NCBI GenBank assembly: GCA_030054235.1
Contig: JASGCG010000082.1
Location: 1 to 7,138, forward strand
Length of the DNA stretch: 7,138 nucleotides
Direction of reading: 5' to 3'
DNA from: Bacteroidia bacterium
GTDB taxonomy: Bacteria > Planctomycetota > Phycisphaerae > Phycisphaerales > SM1A02
The translations under genes were made by a program, and so were the position numbers. Positions 1 to 6,589 of the stretch are shown piece after piece (position 1 is the first letter of the stretch; each line of letters opens with the position of its first letter). The notes under the pieces are model-generated. The model saw only the letters and a program-made list of their open reading frames with translations. It had not been told where the DNA came from and did not search any database.

Positions 1-1
1 G

Positions 2-484
2 GGCCAATTCGGCACCGACACCAACTTCAACGTGGTGTGGCACAAGTTCGCCCCGACCCAGAGCGGCACCTACACCGTGTCGACCTGCGGCCAGGCGAAC
101 CACGACACCCGACTGTCCGTCCAGACGGGCTGCGCGGCCAGCACGGTCATCGCCTGCAACGACGATGGCACGGGCTGCGCCGGCTTCACCAGCCTGCTCA
201 CGTTCGACGCGGTCTGCGGCCAGGAGTACTACATCCTGGTTGGTGGCTACAGCGCCACCACGACCCTCGGCACCGGCACCATGACGGTGTCGACGGCCAA
301 CGGCACCGATTGCAGCGCCCCATGCGCGGGTGACTTCAACGGTGACGGCAACCGCGACGGTGCGGACCTCGGCGTCCTCCTCGCTGGCTGGGGCACGGCC
401 GGTGGCGACATGAATGGCGACGGGAACACCGACGGTGCTGACCTCGGTGCATTCCTGGCGGTGTTCAACCTGGCCTGCCCGTAA
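2..484 (+). CDS. Secreted protein with dockerin-like C-terminal tail (5'-truncated)
   Basis: The reading frame is open from base 2, so the true start and signal peptide lie upstream; 160 residues are visible and the stop is TAA. Residues 12-97 form a PPC-like beta-sandwich module with the pattern V-W-H-K-F, S-T-C, H-D-T-R-L, A-C-N-D-D-G and V-G-G, the same order seen in the next two genes. Residues 111-150 are two dockerin-type calcium loops (D111-N113-D115-D119-D122 and D136-N138-D140-D144-D147), each followed by an A-D-L-G helix. Cysteines at 104 and 108 precede the loops and C159 is the penultimate residue, which could tie the ends of the tail together. No catalytic domain is visible. The protein is inferred to be exported and to act at the cell surface or outside the cell. 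Its substrate or partner is unknown. A strong terminator follows, so the next gene is a separate transcription unit. Confidence 0.9.
   Translation, partial: GQFGTDTNFNVVWHKFAPTQSGTYTVSTCGQANHDTRLSVQTGCAASTVIACNDDGTGCAGFTSLLTFDAVCGQEYYILVGGYSATTTLGTGTMTVSTANGTDCSAPCAGDFNGDGNRDGADLGVLLAGWGTAGGDMNGDGNTDGADLGAFLAVFNLACP
332..460 (+). repeat. Dockerin-like calcium-loop pair, first protein
   Basis: Two tandem copies of D-x-N-G-D-G-N-x-D-G-A-D-L-G, about 25 residues apart. Acidic or amide ligands are present at loop positions 1, 3, 5, 9 and 12 in both copies, so both loops should bind calcium. This is the dockerin type I loop pattern. In planctomycetes such tails occur on many secreted proteins, and whether they dock to cohesins there is not established by this sequence. 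Confidence 0.8.
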
Positions 485-528
485 TGTCGAGCCGGGCGGA
501 CTGACGCCTGGAGCAACCTTGACCCGAC

Positions 529-562
529 CCCCCCGGCCCCGCGGCCGGGGGGTTTCTCTTTT
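529..562 (+). terminator. Strong rho-independent terminator
   Basis: A perfect 10-bp GC-only stem (CCCCCCGGCC at 529-538 pairing with GGCCGGGGGG at 543-552) closes a CCGC tetraloop and is followed by TTTCTCTTTT at 553-562. It starts about 45 bases after the upstream stop codon. The T-tract lies only on the plus-strand side, so it terminates rightward transcription only. Confidence 0.9.
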
Positions 563-592
563 GGCCTTTCACGGGGAAAGTCGCCGGTTCGG

Positions 593-621
593 TTGACCTT
601 TGCCTCGCATGATCCGATAGT
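593..621 (+). promoter_or_regulatory. Sigma70-like promoter for the two-gene secreted-protein unit
   Basis: A -35-like TTGACC at 593-598 (5 of 6 consensus bases) and a -10-like GATAGT at 616-621 (4 of 6) are separated by exactly 17 bases. Transcription would start near 628, leaving a leader of about 45 bases before the ATG at 672. Its position directly after the terminator of the previous gene supports the call. It is predicted from motif fit alone. Confidence 0.5.
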
Positions 622-625
622 TGCA

Positions 626-644
626 CGGTCGGGAGTTCCGACCG
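626..644. promoter_or_regulatory. Inverted repeat at predicted transcription start
   Basis: CGGTCGG (626-632) and CCGACCG (638-644) are perfect inverted complements separated by the 5 bases GAGTT. The repeat spans the predicted +1. It could be an operator half-site pair or a small hairpin at the 5' end of the mRNA. There is no T-tract, so it is not a terminator. Confidence 0.4.
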
Positions 645-671
645 CGATCACGATTTCTCCAGTGAGTTGCC

Positions 672-3221
672 ATGACGTCCCCTCGTCCACATCCGTTGTT
701 CTTGCTCCCGGTCGCGTTCATGGTCCTGTTGTCTGCGCGCTTTGCAGCGCTGGCGCACCCTGTGTGCGCTGCTGACTGTGGTAGTTCGACTCAGGAGTGT
801 TGCGTCGAGGGCACCGGACCGGGTTGTGCGAGTACCGCATGCTGCAATGCCATCTGCGAGGTCGACCCATACTGCTGCAGCACGCAGTGGGATGGGATCT
901 GCGCCACGGCGGCGCTTGAGGGTTGCGACGAGTGCCGTTGCGGTTCAGGAGATTGCTGCACGCCTCACTCGGGACTGGGATGCGATGATCCCGCGTGTTG
1001 TGAGCCGGTGTGCGTTCTGGACAACTTCTGCTGCGAGGTCGAGTGGGACGGAGGTTGCGCGCTCCAAGCCAGGTCCATCTGCAATGCGTGCAGATTCGCC
1101 TGTCCGCTCCCACCCCACAACGTCGTCGAGCAGGAGGACTGCCTCGAGGAGCTGAATGGCGACTGCGGCGGCATCGGCAACCAACCCATCTCGATCGGCG
1201 ACTCAGTGATCGGTTGCACGTGGGCCATGGAAGTCGACGGCGGTGCCGCGCTCCGAGATACGGACTGGTACTCCCTCAGCGTCACGTCAGCCACGCGAGT
1301 GACGTTGGAGGTCTTCTCCGAAGCCTTGTGCTTCGCGGCCATTGCACGATCGGGCGCCTGCAACGCGCTGCTCATGGTGACTGAGTCCGACCCCGTGCTC
1401 GGCGAGTGCCCATCCTCGGGCAGCGTCTGCTTGGCGCCGGGCCAGTACCGCATCTTTGTGGCACCTGATGCCTTCACCGGTGTGCCGTTCCCGCGGCAGC
1501 CCGAGAGCGCCGACAACCAATACGTCCTTCGTGTGACTGGCGAACCTTGTGACGCCAATCCGCCGGTCAACGACACCTGCTCTTCCGCCACTCCGATCCT
1601 GCTCTCGGACGATGGAACCGGATTCCCGGCTGCCTTGGTCCCGTTCTCGAATCGGTTCGCTGCCACGAACTTCAACCAGGCCACATGTGGATACTCAGGC
1701 CAGGCATTCACCGCCGACGTGTACTGGACCTTCCGTCCGCAACCCGGCTTCGGAGGCGACTATCTGCTTTCCACCTGCTCCGAGGGTGAGTCAAGCCCGT
1801 CTTTCGACACCGGCATCGAGGTCTGGCGGGGTTGTCCGACGTCCGGCGGCTCCCCCCTCGACTGCAACGATGACGGAGAGCAGTGCAACTTCCAGGATGG
1901 TTCCGACCTTCAGTTCGCCTCGAGCCTTTACATCAATCTCCCGGAGCTGTCACCCACTGAACCACCCTATGTGATCCGCGTGGGTGGATGGTCGGGAGCC
2001 ATCGGCGAGGCATCGCTGCTCGTGCAGTTCGTGGGAGCCCGTCCCAGCTGCGACGACCCCGGCGCGCTGGACTGCTGCGTTCCTCACGAGGCTGGTCAGC
2101 CGTTCTGCTCGGACGAGTCGTGTTGCGAGCGGGTTTGCGGGATCGATGCTTTCTGCTGTGCCATCACTTGGGACTCGGTGTGCGTCTCCTATGCGAGAGC
2201 CTATTGCGAGTCCTGCGGTGGATCGAGCGGCTCGACCGGCGGCAGCGACGACTGCGCCACGGCGGTGCCGGTGATCGTCGGCGCTGACGTTCCGATCAAC
2301 ACTGCCGACGCATCATCTGAGAGCGCCGATCCGTCATGCGACGGCCTAACCCTCGGACGCGACGTCTACTTCTCCTTCGTCCCGCCCCAGTCAGCCGTGT
2401 ACTCCTTCGACACGTGCACCGGGGGGACTGGAGCACCATTCGACACCATGCTCGAGGTGTGGAGTTCATGCCCGACGTCAGGCGGGACCCTCCTGGCCTG
2501 CAACGACGACGCCGATGGGGCCTGTACCCCACTGAGGTCGGCTCTCCTGGTGGAACTTCCTGCAGCGGTGCCGGTCATCATCCGTGTCGGCGGCATCGGG
2601 ACGTCCGCTGGCGTCGCGAACCTGAGGGTCGAGGAGGGTCCGCCAGGCCTCTCCTGTACGCGACCTCGGTCGATCAGTCTTGGTTCCAACGCCTTCTCTC
2701 GGGCCGATGCGACGCAGGACCTCGTGCTCGATGGAGCCTGTGACCTGTCCGCTGGTGGGGACGACACGGTCTGGAACGCCGTCTGGTTCGAGTTCACGCC
2801 CGAGCGCTCAGGCCCCTGCACCCTGTCAACCTGCGACGCAGCAGACCATGACACACGCTTGGCGGTGCTCACATCCTGCGATCCTGCCTCCGTCGTCGCA
2901 TGCAACGACGATGGCGACGGGTGCGGGGCGTTCACCAGTTCGCTCACCTTCGATGCGGCCTGCGGGACCAGGTACCTGATCGCTGTCGGAGGTTTCTCGG
3001 CATCAACGTTCCTCGGTGATGGGGCGCTCACGGTCTCGCAGTCCGGCCCCCAGTGCCCGCCGCCCGTGCCCGGTGACCTCAATGGAGACGGCGTCGTCAA
3101 TGGCGCAGACTTGGGCATCTTGCTCACCAACTGGGGAGGAGCTGGCATCGGCGATATCAATGGCGACGGTGTCGTGGATGGCGCGGACCTGGGAGCCTTG
3201 CTGACGGCCTGGACCCCCTGA
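672..3221 (+). CDS. Secreted Cys-rich multidomain protein with dockerin-like tail
   Basis: This is an 849-residue exported protein of unknown ligand. Residues 1-28 are a signal peptide: a short polar start, a hydrophobic stretch from L9 to A28, and an A-L-A cleavage site before H29. In order it then has: nine-cysteine modules at 43-88 and 95-140; a beta module at about 146-293 carrying R-D-T-D-W-Y (195-200); a PPC-like beta module at about 298-456; a third cysteine module at 468-515; a Gly/Ser linker near 516-525; PPC-like modules at about 525-655 and 659-790; and dockerin-like loops at 802-813 and 828-839. The PPC-like modules share S/D-T-C, D-T-x-L/I-x-V and C-N-D-D motifs. No catalytic triad or enzyme fold is recognisable, so a structural, adhesive or carbohydrate-binding role is an inference only. 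The ATG at 672 is preferred because it gives a complete signal peptide; the ribosome-binding site is weak (AGTGAG, 661-666). It is followed after 9 bases by a related gene, probably co-transcribed. Compared with its neighbours it lacks the second pre-tail cysteine and the terminal cysteine. Confidence 0.93.
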   Translation: MTSPRPHPLFLLPVAFMVLLSARFAALAHPVCAADCGSSTQECCVEGTGPGCASTACCNAICEVDPYCCSTQWDGICATAALEGCDECRCGSGDCCTPHSGLGCDDPACCEPVCVLDNFCCEVEWDGGCALQARSICNACRFACPLPPHNVVEQEDCLEELNGDCGGIGNQPISIGDSVIGCTWAMEVDGGAALRDTDWYSLSVTSATRVTLEVFSEALCFAAIARSGACNALLMVTESDPVLGECPSSGSVCLAPGQYRIFVAPDAFTGVPFPRQPESADNQYVLRVTGEPCDANPPVNDTCSSATPILLSDDGTGFPAALVPFSNRFAATNFNQATCGYSGQAFTADVYWTFRPQPGFGGDYLLSTCSEGESSPSFDTGIEVWRGCPTSGGSPLDCNDDGEQCNFQDGSDLQFASSLYINLPELSPTEPPYVIRVGGWSGAIGEASLLVQFVGARPSCDDPGALDCCVPHEAGQPFCSDESCCERVCGIDAFCCAITWDSVCVSYARAYCESCGGSSGSTGGSDDCATAVPVIVGADVPINTADASSESADPSCDGLTLGRDVYFSFVPPQSAVYSFDTCTGGTGAPFDTMLEVWSSCPTSGGTLLACNDDADGACTPLRSALLVELPAAVPVIIRVGGIGTSAGVANLRVEEGPPGLSCTRPRSISLGSNAFSRADATQDLVLDGACDLSAGGDDTVWNAVWFEFTPERSGPCTLSTCDAADHDTRLAVLTSCDPASVVACNDDGDGCGAFTSSLTFDAACGTRYLIAVGGFSASTFLGDGALTVSQSGPQCPPPVPGDLNGDGVVNGADLGILLTNWGGAGIGDINGDGVVDGADLGALLTAWTP
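798..1091 (+). repeat. Two tandem nine-cysteine modules (copies A and B)
   Basis: Residues 43-88 and 95-140 of the 849-residue protein each fit C-x8-C-x4-CC-x3-C-x5-CC-x7-C-x7-C exactly, with an invariant W-D five to six residues after the second CC pair. Both copies carry two additional cysteines, one directly after the first and one in a terminal C-x2-C, giving 11 per copy. They are inferred to be disulfide-stabilised extracellular modules. Similar C-C-x3-W-D-x2-C repeats are, to my recollection, common in planctomycete and myxobacterial secreted proteins, without an assigned function that I know of. Confidence 0.85.
2073..2216 (+). repeat. Nine-cysteine module (copy C)
   Basis: Residues 468-515 repeat the module between two PPC-like domains. 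The first spacing is x10 instead of x8 (a two-residue insertion), and all later spacings match the other copies exactly. It also has the extra adjacent Cys (C469) and the terminal C-x2-C, as in copies A and B. Confidence 0.85.
3075..3212 (+). repeat. Dockerin-like calcium-loop pair, second protein
   Basis: Loops D802-N804-D806-N810-D813 and D828-N830-D832-D836-D839 have all expected calcium ligands, and each is followed by L-G-x-L-L-T-x-W. The protein ends three residues after position 846. Unlike the other two tails, it has only one cysteine in front of the loops (C795) and none at the C-terminus. Confidence 0.85.
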
Positions 3222-3230
3222 GCATCACTC

Positions 3231-5030
3231 ATGACGCGCGAGCTCCATAGAAGCGTTGTGGGATTGCTGGCAGCGATGCTCTCTCTGCCGGCGCATGGCC
3301 AGTCATGCCCGGGCCAGGGTGACTGCCTTGAACCACACCCGACTCCAGGATGCTCGGTCGGTTCATGCTGCAGTTCGGTCTGCGCGATCGACCCGTCGTG
3401 CTGCTCTGCATCATGGGACGCCGACTGCGCCCAACTGGCGAATGATCTCTGCTCGATCTGCGGGGCGTCGGGGCTGGGCAGCTGCTTCATCCAGCACCCA
3501 ACCCCCAAGTGCGATGATGCTGGCTGCTGTTCGCTGGTCTGCTCGCTCGATCCGTTCTGCTGTTCGGTGCGTTGGGATGCGACCTGCGCACTGTCCGCGA
3601 GTCTTTCGTGCGAGCCGGACGATCCCGGAACCTGCGGTGATCCCAATGCCGGTGGGTGCGATGTTCCCCATGGCACGCCCGCGTGCAGCGACCAGGCGTG
3701 CTGCGAGGCGGTGTGCGCCAAGGACCCGAGCTGCTGCTCGCAGGCGTGGGACTCCCTGTGCGTGGCGTTCGCCGATCTCGCCTGCTCTGGCCAGTGCGAA
3801 CCCCCCTGCCCGACCAATGCCGTGACCGAGTCCGAAGCATGTGGCATCCCCGCGAATGATCTCTGCATCGCACCAGTCGCAGGCAACCAGGCGCAGCCTC
3901 TGCCCATCGGCAGCGCGTGCGGCTGGTTGACGTACCAGCCTGAATCCGGCTCCGAACGCATCGACGTGGATGTCTGGGCGCTGAGTGTTCCTGATCCGGA
4001 TGGCGATGGGCTTGCGCGCGTCACCATCGGATTTTCCTGCAACGATGGGACGTTCGCCGCGCTGGTGCCGGCCGGCAGCTGCAACATCGCGGGCGCACCT
4101 GCCTTCGCCCAGGTCGAGAGCTGCATTGAGGCGCTCGCGTCGGCGTGCATCCCCCCGGGTTCATGGTGGATCGTTTGCACGTCAGGTACCTTCCCCCAGC
4201 AGCAGCCGCCCGACCCCTATCCATGCCCCGGGCGGCCCTACACCCTGAGGGTCGAAGTCGACCAGGTCTGCCAGGATCCGTGCGGATCGGATGGCCCCTG
4301 CCTCTCCGCGCATCCTGCAATCGGTTGCAGTGACGCCGCGTGCTGCACTGCCACCTGTGCCGTGGATCCGTTCTGCTGCGAGCAGGAGTGGGATGCTGGC
4401 TGTGTCGCGAGCGCTGTCCAAGCCTGTGGTATCGCACCACCGTCAAACGATGCGTGCGACGGAGCCATTCAGTTGATGGCGGGGGTACCCGTGATCGCCC
4501 AGACCGGGCCGGCAACCGCGGGCAGCCTGCCGCTTCCCGCCGCATGCGGGTCCACGGGCACGATCCCCGGCAACGACGTTTGGTACACGGTCGGACCGCT
4601 CGATCGTGCAGCGACGGTGCTTGTGTCGACATGCTCGGTTGACACCCTCTTTGACACCCTGCTGGTGTCGTACCGGGGGTTGTGCGGATCACTGGTGGTT
4701 GATGGATGCAGCGACTCGGGACTCTGCCCACCCCAGACTGATGCCGAACTCTCGATTGATCTGCAGTGCGGCGAGACGGCCTTGGTGCGGGTGCTCGGAC
4801 GCCAAGGGGAACTCGGACAGGTACGGGTGCTTCTCAGCGTGCCGGGCGGGCCCCCGTGTCCCGGAGCCTGCCCCGCGGATCTCAATCGTTCCGGCCAGGT
4901 TGATGGTGCCGATCTGGGTGTGCTGCTGAGCGGCTGGGGCGGCGCCGGCCAAGCCGACCTGAACGATGATGGAGCGGTGGACGGCGCGGACCTTGGCGTG
5001 CTCCTAAGTGGCTGGGGCCCCTGCCCGTGA
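3231..5030 (+). CDS. Secreted Cys-rich multidomain protein with dockerin-like tail (paralogue)
   Basis: This 599-residue exported protein is a paralogue of the upstream gene. The signal peptide is residues 1-23 (hydrophobic V9-A21, A-H-G before Q24). Nine-cysteine modules follow at 32-77, 85-127 and 143-185. Next is a beta module at about 194-347 with D-V-D-V-W-A (245-250) in the place of the R-D-T-D-W-Y of the upstream protein, then a fourth cysteine module at 357-399, one PPC-like module at about 403-535, and dockerin-like loops at 550-561 and 576-587. In the PPC-like module the usual C-N-D-D is C-S-D-S, so any metal or turn role of that motif may be lost here. The first dockerin loop has Ser at ligand position 5 (S554). 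It starts 9 bases after the preceding stop and has no visible Shine-Dalgarno sequence, so it is probably translated from the upstream gene's transcript. Function is unknown; no enzyme domain is visible. No clear terminator follows before the convergent gene. Confidence 0.93.
   Translation: MTRELHRSVVGLLAAMLSLPAHGQSCPGQGDCLEPHPTPGCSVGSCCSSVCAIDPSCCSASWDADCAQLANDLCSICGASGLGSCFIQHPTPKCDDAGCCSLVCSLDPFCCSVRWDATCALSASLSCEPDDPGTCGDPNAGGCDVPHGTPACSDQACCEAVCAKDPSCCSQAWDSLCVAFADLACSGQCEPPCPTNAVTESEACGIPANDLCIAPVAGNQAQPLPIGSACGWLTYQPESGSERIDVDVWALSVPDPDGDGLARVTIGFSCNDGTFAALVPAGSCNIAGAPAFAQVESCIEALASACIPPGSWWIVCTSGTFPQQQPPDPYPCPGRPYTLRVEVDQVCQDPCGSDGPCLSAHPAIGCSDAACCTATCAVDPFCCEQEWDAGCVASAVQACGIAPPSNDACDGAIQLMAGVPVIAQTGPATAGSLPLPAACGSTGTIPGNDVWYTVGPLDRAATVLVSTCSVDTLFDTLLVSYRGLCGSLVVDGCSDSGLCPPQTDAELSIDLQCGETALVRVLGRQGELGQVRVLLSVPGGPPCPGACPADLNRSGQVDGADLGVLLSGWGGAGQADLNDDGAVDGADLGVLLSGWGPCP
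3324..3785 (+). repeat. Three nine-cysteine modules in series
   Basis: Residues 32-77, 85-127 and 143-185 of the 599-residue protein all fit C-x8-C-x4-CC-x3-C-x5-CC-x7-C-x7-C with the invariant W-D and an H four residues after the first Cys (H36, H89, H147). The first copy ends in C-x2-C and has 10 cysteines; the next two have nine. The extra Cys directly after the first, seen in every copy of the upstream protein, is absent from all three. Confidence 0.85.
4299..4427 (+). repeat. Nine-cysteine module (fourth copy in this protein)
   Basis: Residues 357-399 match the module spacing exactly, with nine cysteines, H361 and the invariant W-D (W387, D388). It sits between the two beta modules, the same relative place as copy C of the upstream protein relative to its PPC-like domains. 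Confidence 0.85.
4878..5015 (+). repeat. Dockerin-like calcium-loop pair, third protein
   Basis: Loop one is D550-N552-S554-D558-D561 and loop two is D576-N578-D580-D584-D587. Each is followed by the identical D-L-G-V-L-L-S-G-W-G. Ser replaces Asp at ligand position 5 of the first loop, which may weaken its calcium affinity. Cysteines C543 and C547 precede the loops and C598 is penultimate, as in the first protein of the window. Confidence 0.85.
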
Positions 5031-5083
5031 TCCTGCGTGGCTGACCAGGCTCGGCGCGAGGCCGCATTCCGTCGCGACCGGCA

Positions 5084-6565
5084 TCACGCCGATGCATTGA
5101 TCCCCGGCGTCGTGGCCGAGAGTGCACGCCGCATGACCTTACCGGTCGGATTGCGCGGCATCGCCGCAAGCACGCGGAATTCGCGCGGGACCTTGTAGCC
5201 CGGCAACCGCTCGCGGCACCACGCGCGCACCGCGTGCTCATCGAACGTCGCGCCCTCGTGCAGCTCGAGGAACGCGAGCGGCACCTCGCCGCGAGAGCCA
5301 TCCGTCATCCCGATCACGGCGCTCTCCTTGATCGAGGGCTCATGGTTCAGCACCTCCTCGATCTCACGCGGGAAGACGTTCTCGCCCGCGATGATGAGCA
5401 TCTCCTTGATGCGGCCGGTGATCGAAAGATGCCCGTCCGCATCGAGCCGCCCCTGGTCGCCCGTGCGAAACCAGCCGGTGGCGTCGAACGCCGCGGCCGT
5501 CTCCGTCGGCAGGTTGAAGTAGCCCTTCATGACGTTCGGGCCCTTGATCCTGATCTCGCCGTCCTGCCCCTGCGGCACGGGCTGGCCATCGGCATCGGCG
5601 ATCAGGAATTGCACACCGTCGAGCGGACGACCAACGCTCTTCCAGCGATATTCGTGCGGCAGGCACCAACTCACGACTGGGCTCGTCTCGGTCAGGCCGT
5701 AGCCCTCGGCGATGCGCACACCAAACGTGTCGTGGAAGCCGTCGCTCACCGATTGAGGCAATGGCTCGCCGCCGCTCACGGCGAACCGCAGCGAGGAGAA
5801 CGCATCCTTCGGCGCATCCTTGACCGAGCGCAGCGCGTTGTACATGCTTGGGATCGCCACGAGCGCCGTGGGCCGATGGCGCGCAGCCAGGTCGACGATC
5901 CGCTTGGGCATGAAGCGCGCGGTGTAGACCGCCTTGGCGCCGACGGCCAGCGGCATCATGGTGAGGACGGTGAAGCCGAAGCTGTGGAACTGAGGCAGCA
6001 CGCCGAGGACGACATCATCGCTGCCGAAGCTCGCCCAGTCGCGGACCTGCCGCACGTTGGCCCAGAGGTTGTCTTCGGTGAGCATCACGCCCTTGGGGCG
6101 ACCACTCGTGCCGCTGGTGTAGAGCAAGAGCGCCAGGCGATCCGCGCGGCTTGGCGTGCAGCAGCGCGGCCGGGGCATGGACTTGACCGGGAGCTCCTCC
6201 ATCCGCAGCGCGCGGACGCCGCTGGGCAGGCCCTTCGTGAACTCCAGCATCGGGTCGACCGTGATGCAGCAGTCGATCGAGGCGTCGCGGCAGACGTGCT
6301 CCATGTCCTGCGGCGTGAACAGGTAGTTCAGCGGCACGCTCGTGCGGCCAGCCATCCACGCACCGAGCGTGGCGGCTGGAAAGAGCCCCGAGGTCGGCAG
6401 CATGATGCCGACTCGATCAGCCGTGGTCGCACGCTCGATCGCGGACGCGACATGGCACGCCGTCCACCACAGCTGCCATGCTGGCCACGACCGCTGGTCA
6501 TCCACCACGACGGTTCGCAGCGGTCGGAGCGCAAGACGACGGAGGATGGCGTTGCCGAGCTGCAT
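5084..6565 (-). CDS. Acyl-CoA/acyl-ACP synthetase (AMP-forming ligase)
   Basis: This is a 493-residue cytoplasmic enzyme of the class I adenylate-forming superfamily. It activates a carboxylic acid with ATP to an acyl-AMP and then transfers it to a thiol, usually coenzyme A. Visible motifs, numbered from the chosen Met, are the P-loop Y-T-S-G-T-S-G-R-P-K-G (149-159), the P-Q-F-H-S-F-G-F segment (191-198), Y-G-L-T-E (289-293), W-F-R-T-G-D (365-370), the hinge G-R-I-K-E (384-388) and the catalytic lysine in N-P-T-G-K (K476), so it should be active. The F-H-S-F-G segment resembles long-chain fatty acyl-CoA synthetases and the synthetase half of Aas proteins; the true substrate cannot be told from sequence. 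The ATG at 6565 is chosen because residue 5 onward already aligns with the family N-terminus. The frame stays open 139 codons further upstream, but that part is antisense to the lipoprotein gene and has no family resemblance. The upstream bases lack a Shine-Dalgarno sequence. It converges on the secreted-protein unit with 53 bases between stops. Confidence 0.95.
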   Translation of the reverse strand: MQLGNAILRRLALRPLRTVVVDDQRSWPAWQLWWTACHVASAIERATTADRVGIMLPTSGLFPAATLGAWMAGRTSVPLNYLFTPQDMEHVCRDASIDCCITVDPMLEFTKGLPSGVRALRMEELPVKSMPRPRCCTPSRADRLALLLYTSGTSGRPKGVMLTEDNLWANVRQVRDWASFGSDDVVLGVLPQFHSFGFTVLTMMPLAVGAKAVYTARFMPKRIVDLAARHRPTALVAIPSMYNALRSVKDAPKDAFSSLRFAVSGGEPLPQSVSDGFHDTFGVRIAEGYGLTETSPVVSWCLPHEYRWKSVGRPLDGVQFLIADADGQPVPQGQDGEIRIKGPNVMKGYFNLPTETAAAFDATGWFRTGDQGRLDADGHLSITGRIKEMLIIAGENVFPREIEEVLNHEPSIKESAVIGMTDGSRGEVPLAFLELHEGATFDEHAVRAWCRERLPGYKVPREFRVLAAMPRNPTGKVMRRALSATTPGINASA

Positions 6566-6589
6566 GGGGTGAGCTGTACAGTACGCCGC
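6566..6589. promoter_or_regulatory. Compact divergent control region with central palindrome
   Basis: Only 24 bases separate two divergent start codons. The perfect palindrome CTGTACAG (6574-6581) is centred at 6577.5, exactly midway between them. Rightward, TACAGT (6577-6582) is a 4-of-6 match to a -10 box and would place transcription start at or next to the ATG at 6590. Leftward, TTGAGG (6606 to 6601) and TACTGT (6583 to 6578) are 17 bases apart and would start transcription a few bases before the ATG at 6565. Leaderless or very short-leader mRNAs in both directions are therefore inferred. The individual boxes are weak matches. Confidence 0.35.

Noticed and set aside
32..484. GTG at 32 as a true start of the first gene
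   Set aside because: The frame is open to the window edge, and the residues before GTG continue the beta module. A start here would cut the domain and leave no signal peptide.
965..1711. 248-codon minus-strand open frame inside the first large gene
   Set aside because: It has no domain, signal peptide or promoter context and lies entirely antisense to well-supported modules.
3075..3212. DNA-level tandem repeat in the tail regions treated as a mobile or regulatory repeat
   Set aside because: The similarity follows the codons of the paired calcium loops with synonymous differences, so it is a protein repeat and not a DNA element.
2366..4180. 604-codon open frame on the minus strand opposite the two large secreted-protein genes
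   Set aside because: The translation is a low-complexity Ser/Gln/Pro/Ala-rich chain with no recognisable domain, and it mirrors the Cys-rich codons of the sense genes. The plus strand encodes signal peptides and repeated domains over the same bases. The open frame follows from GC-rich codon usage.
5031..5083. Possible bidirectional terminator between the convergent genes
   Set aside because: Only a 4-bp stem (CTCG at 5050-5053 with CGAG at 5057-5060) and a short palindrome GTCGCGAC (5071-5078) are present, and neither has a T-tract. This is expected by chance in GC-rich DNA.
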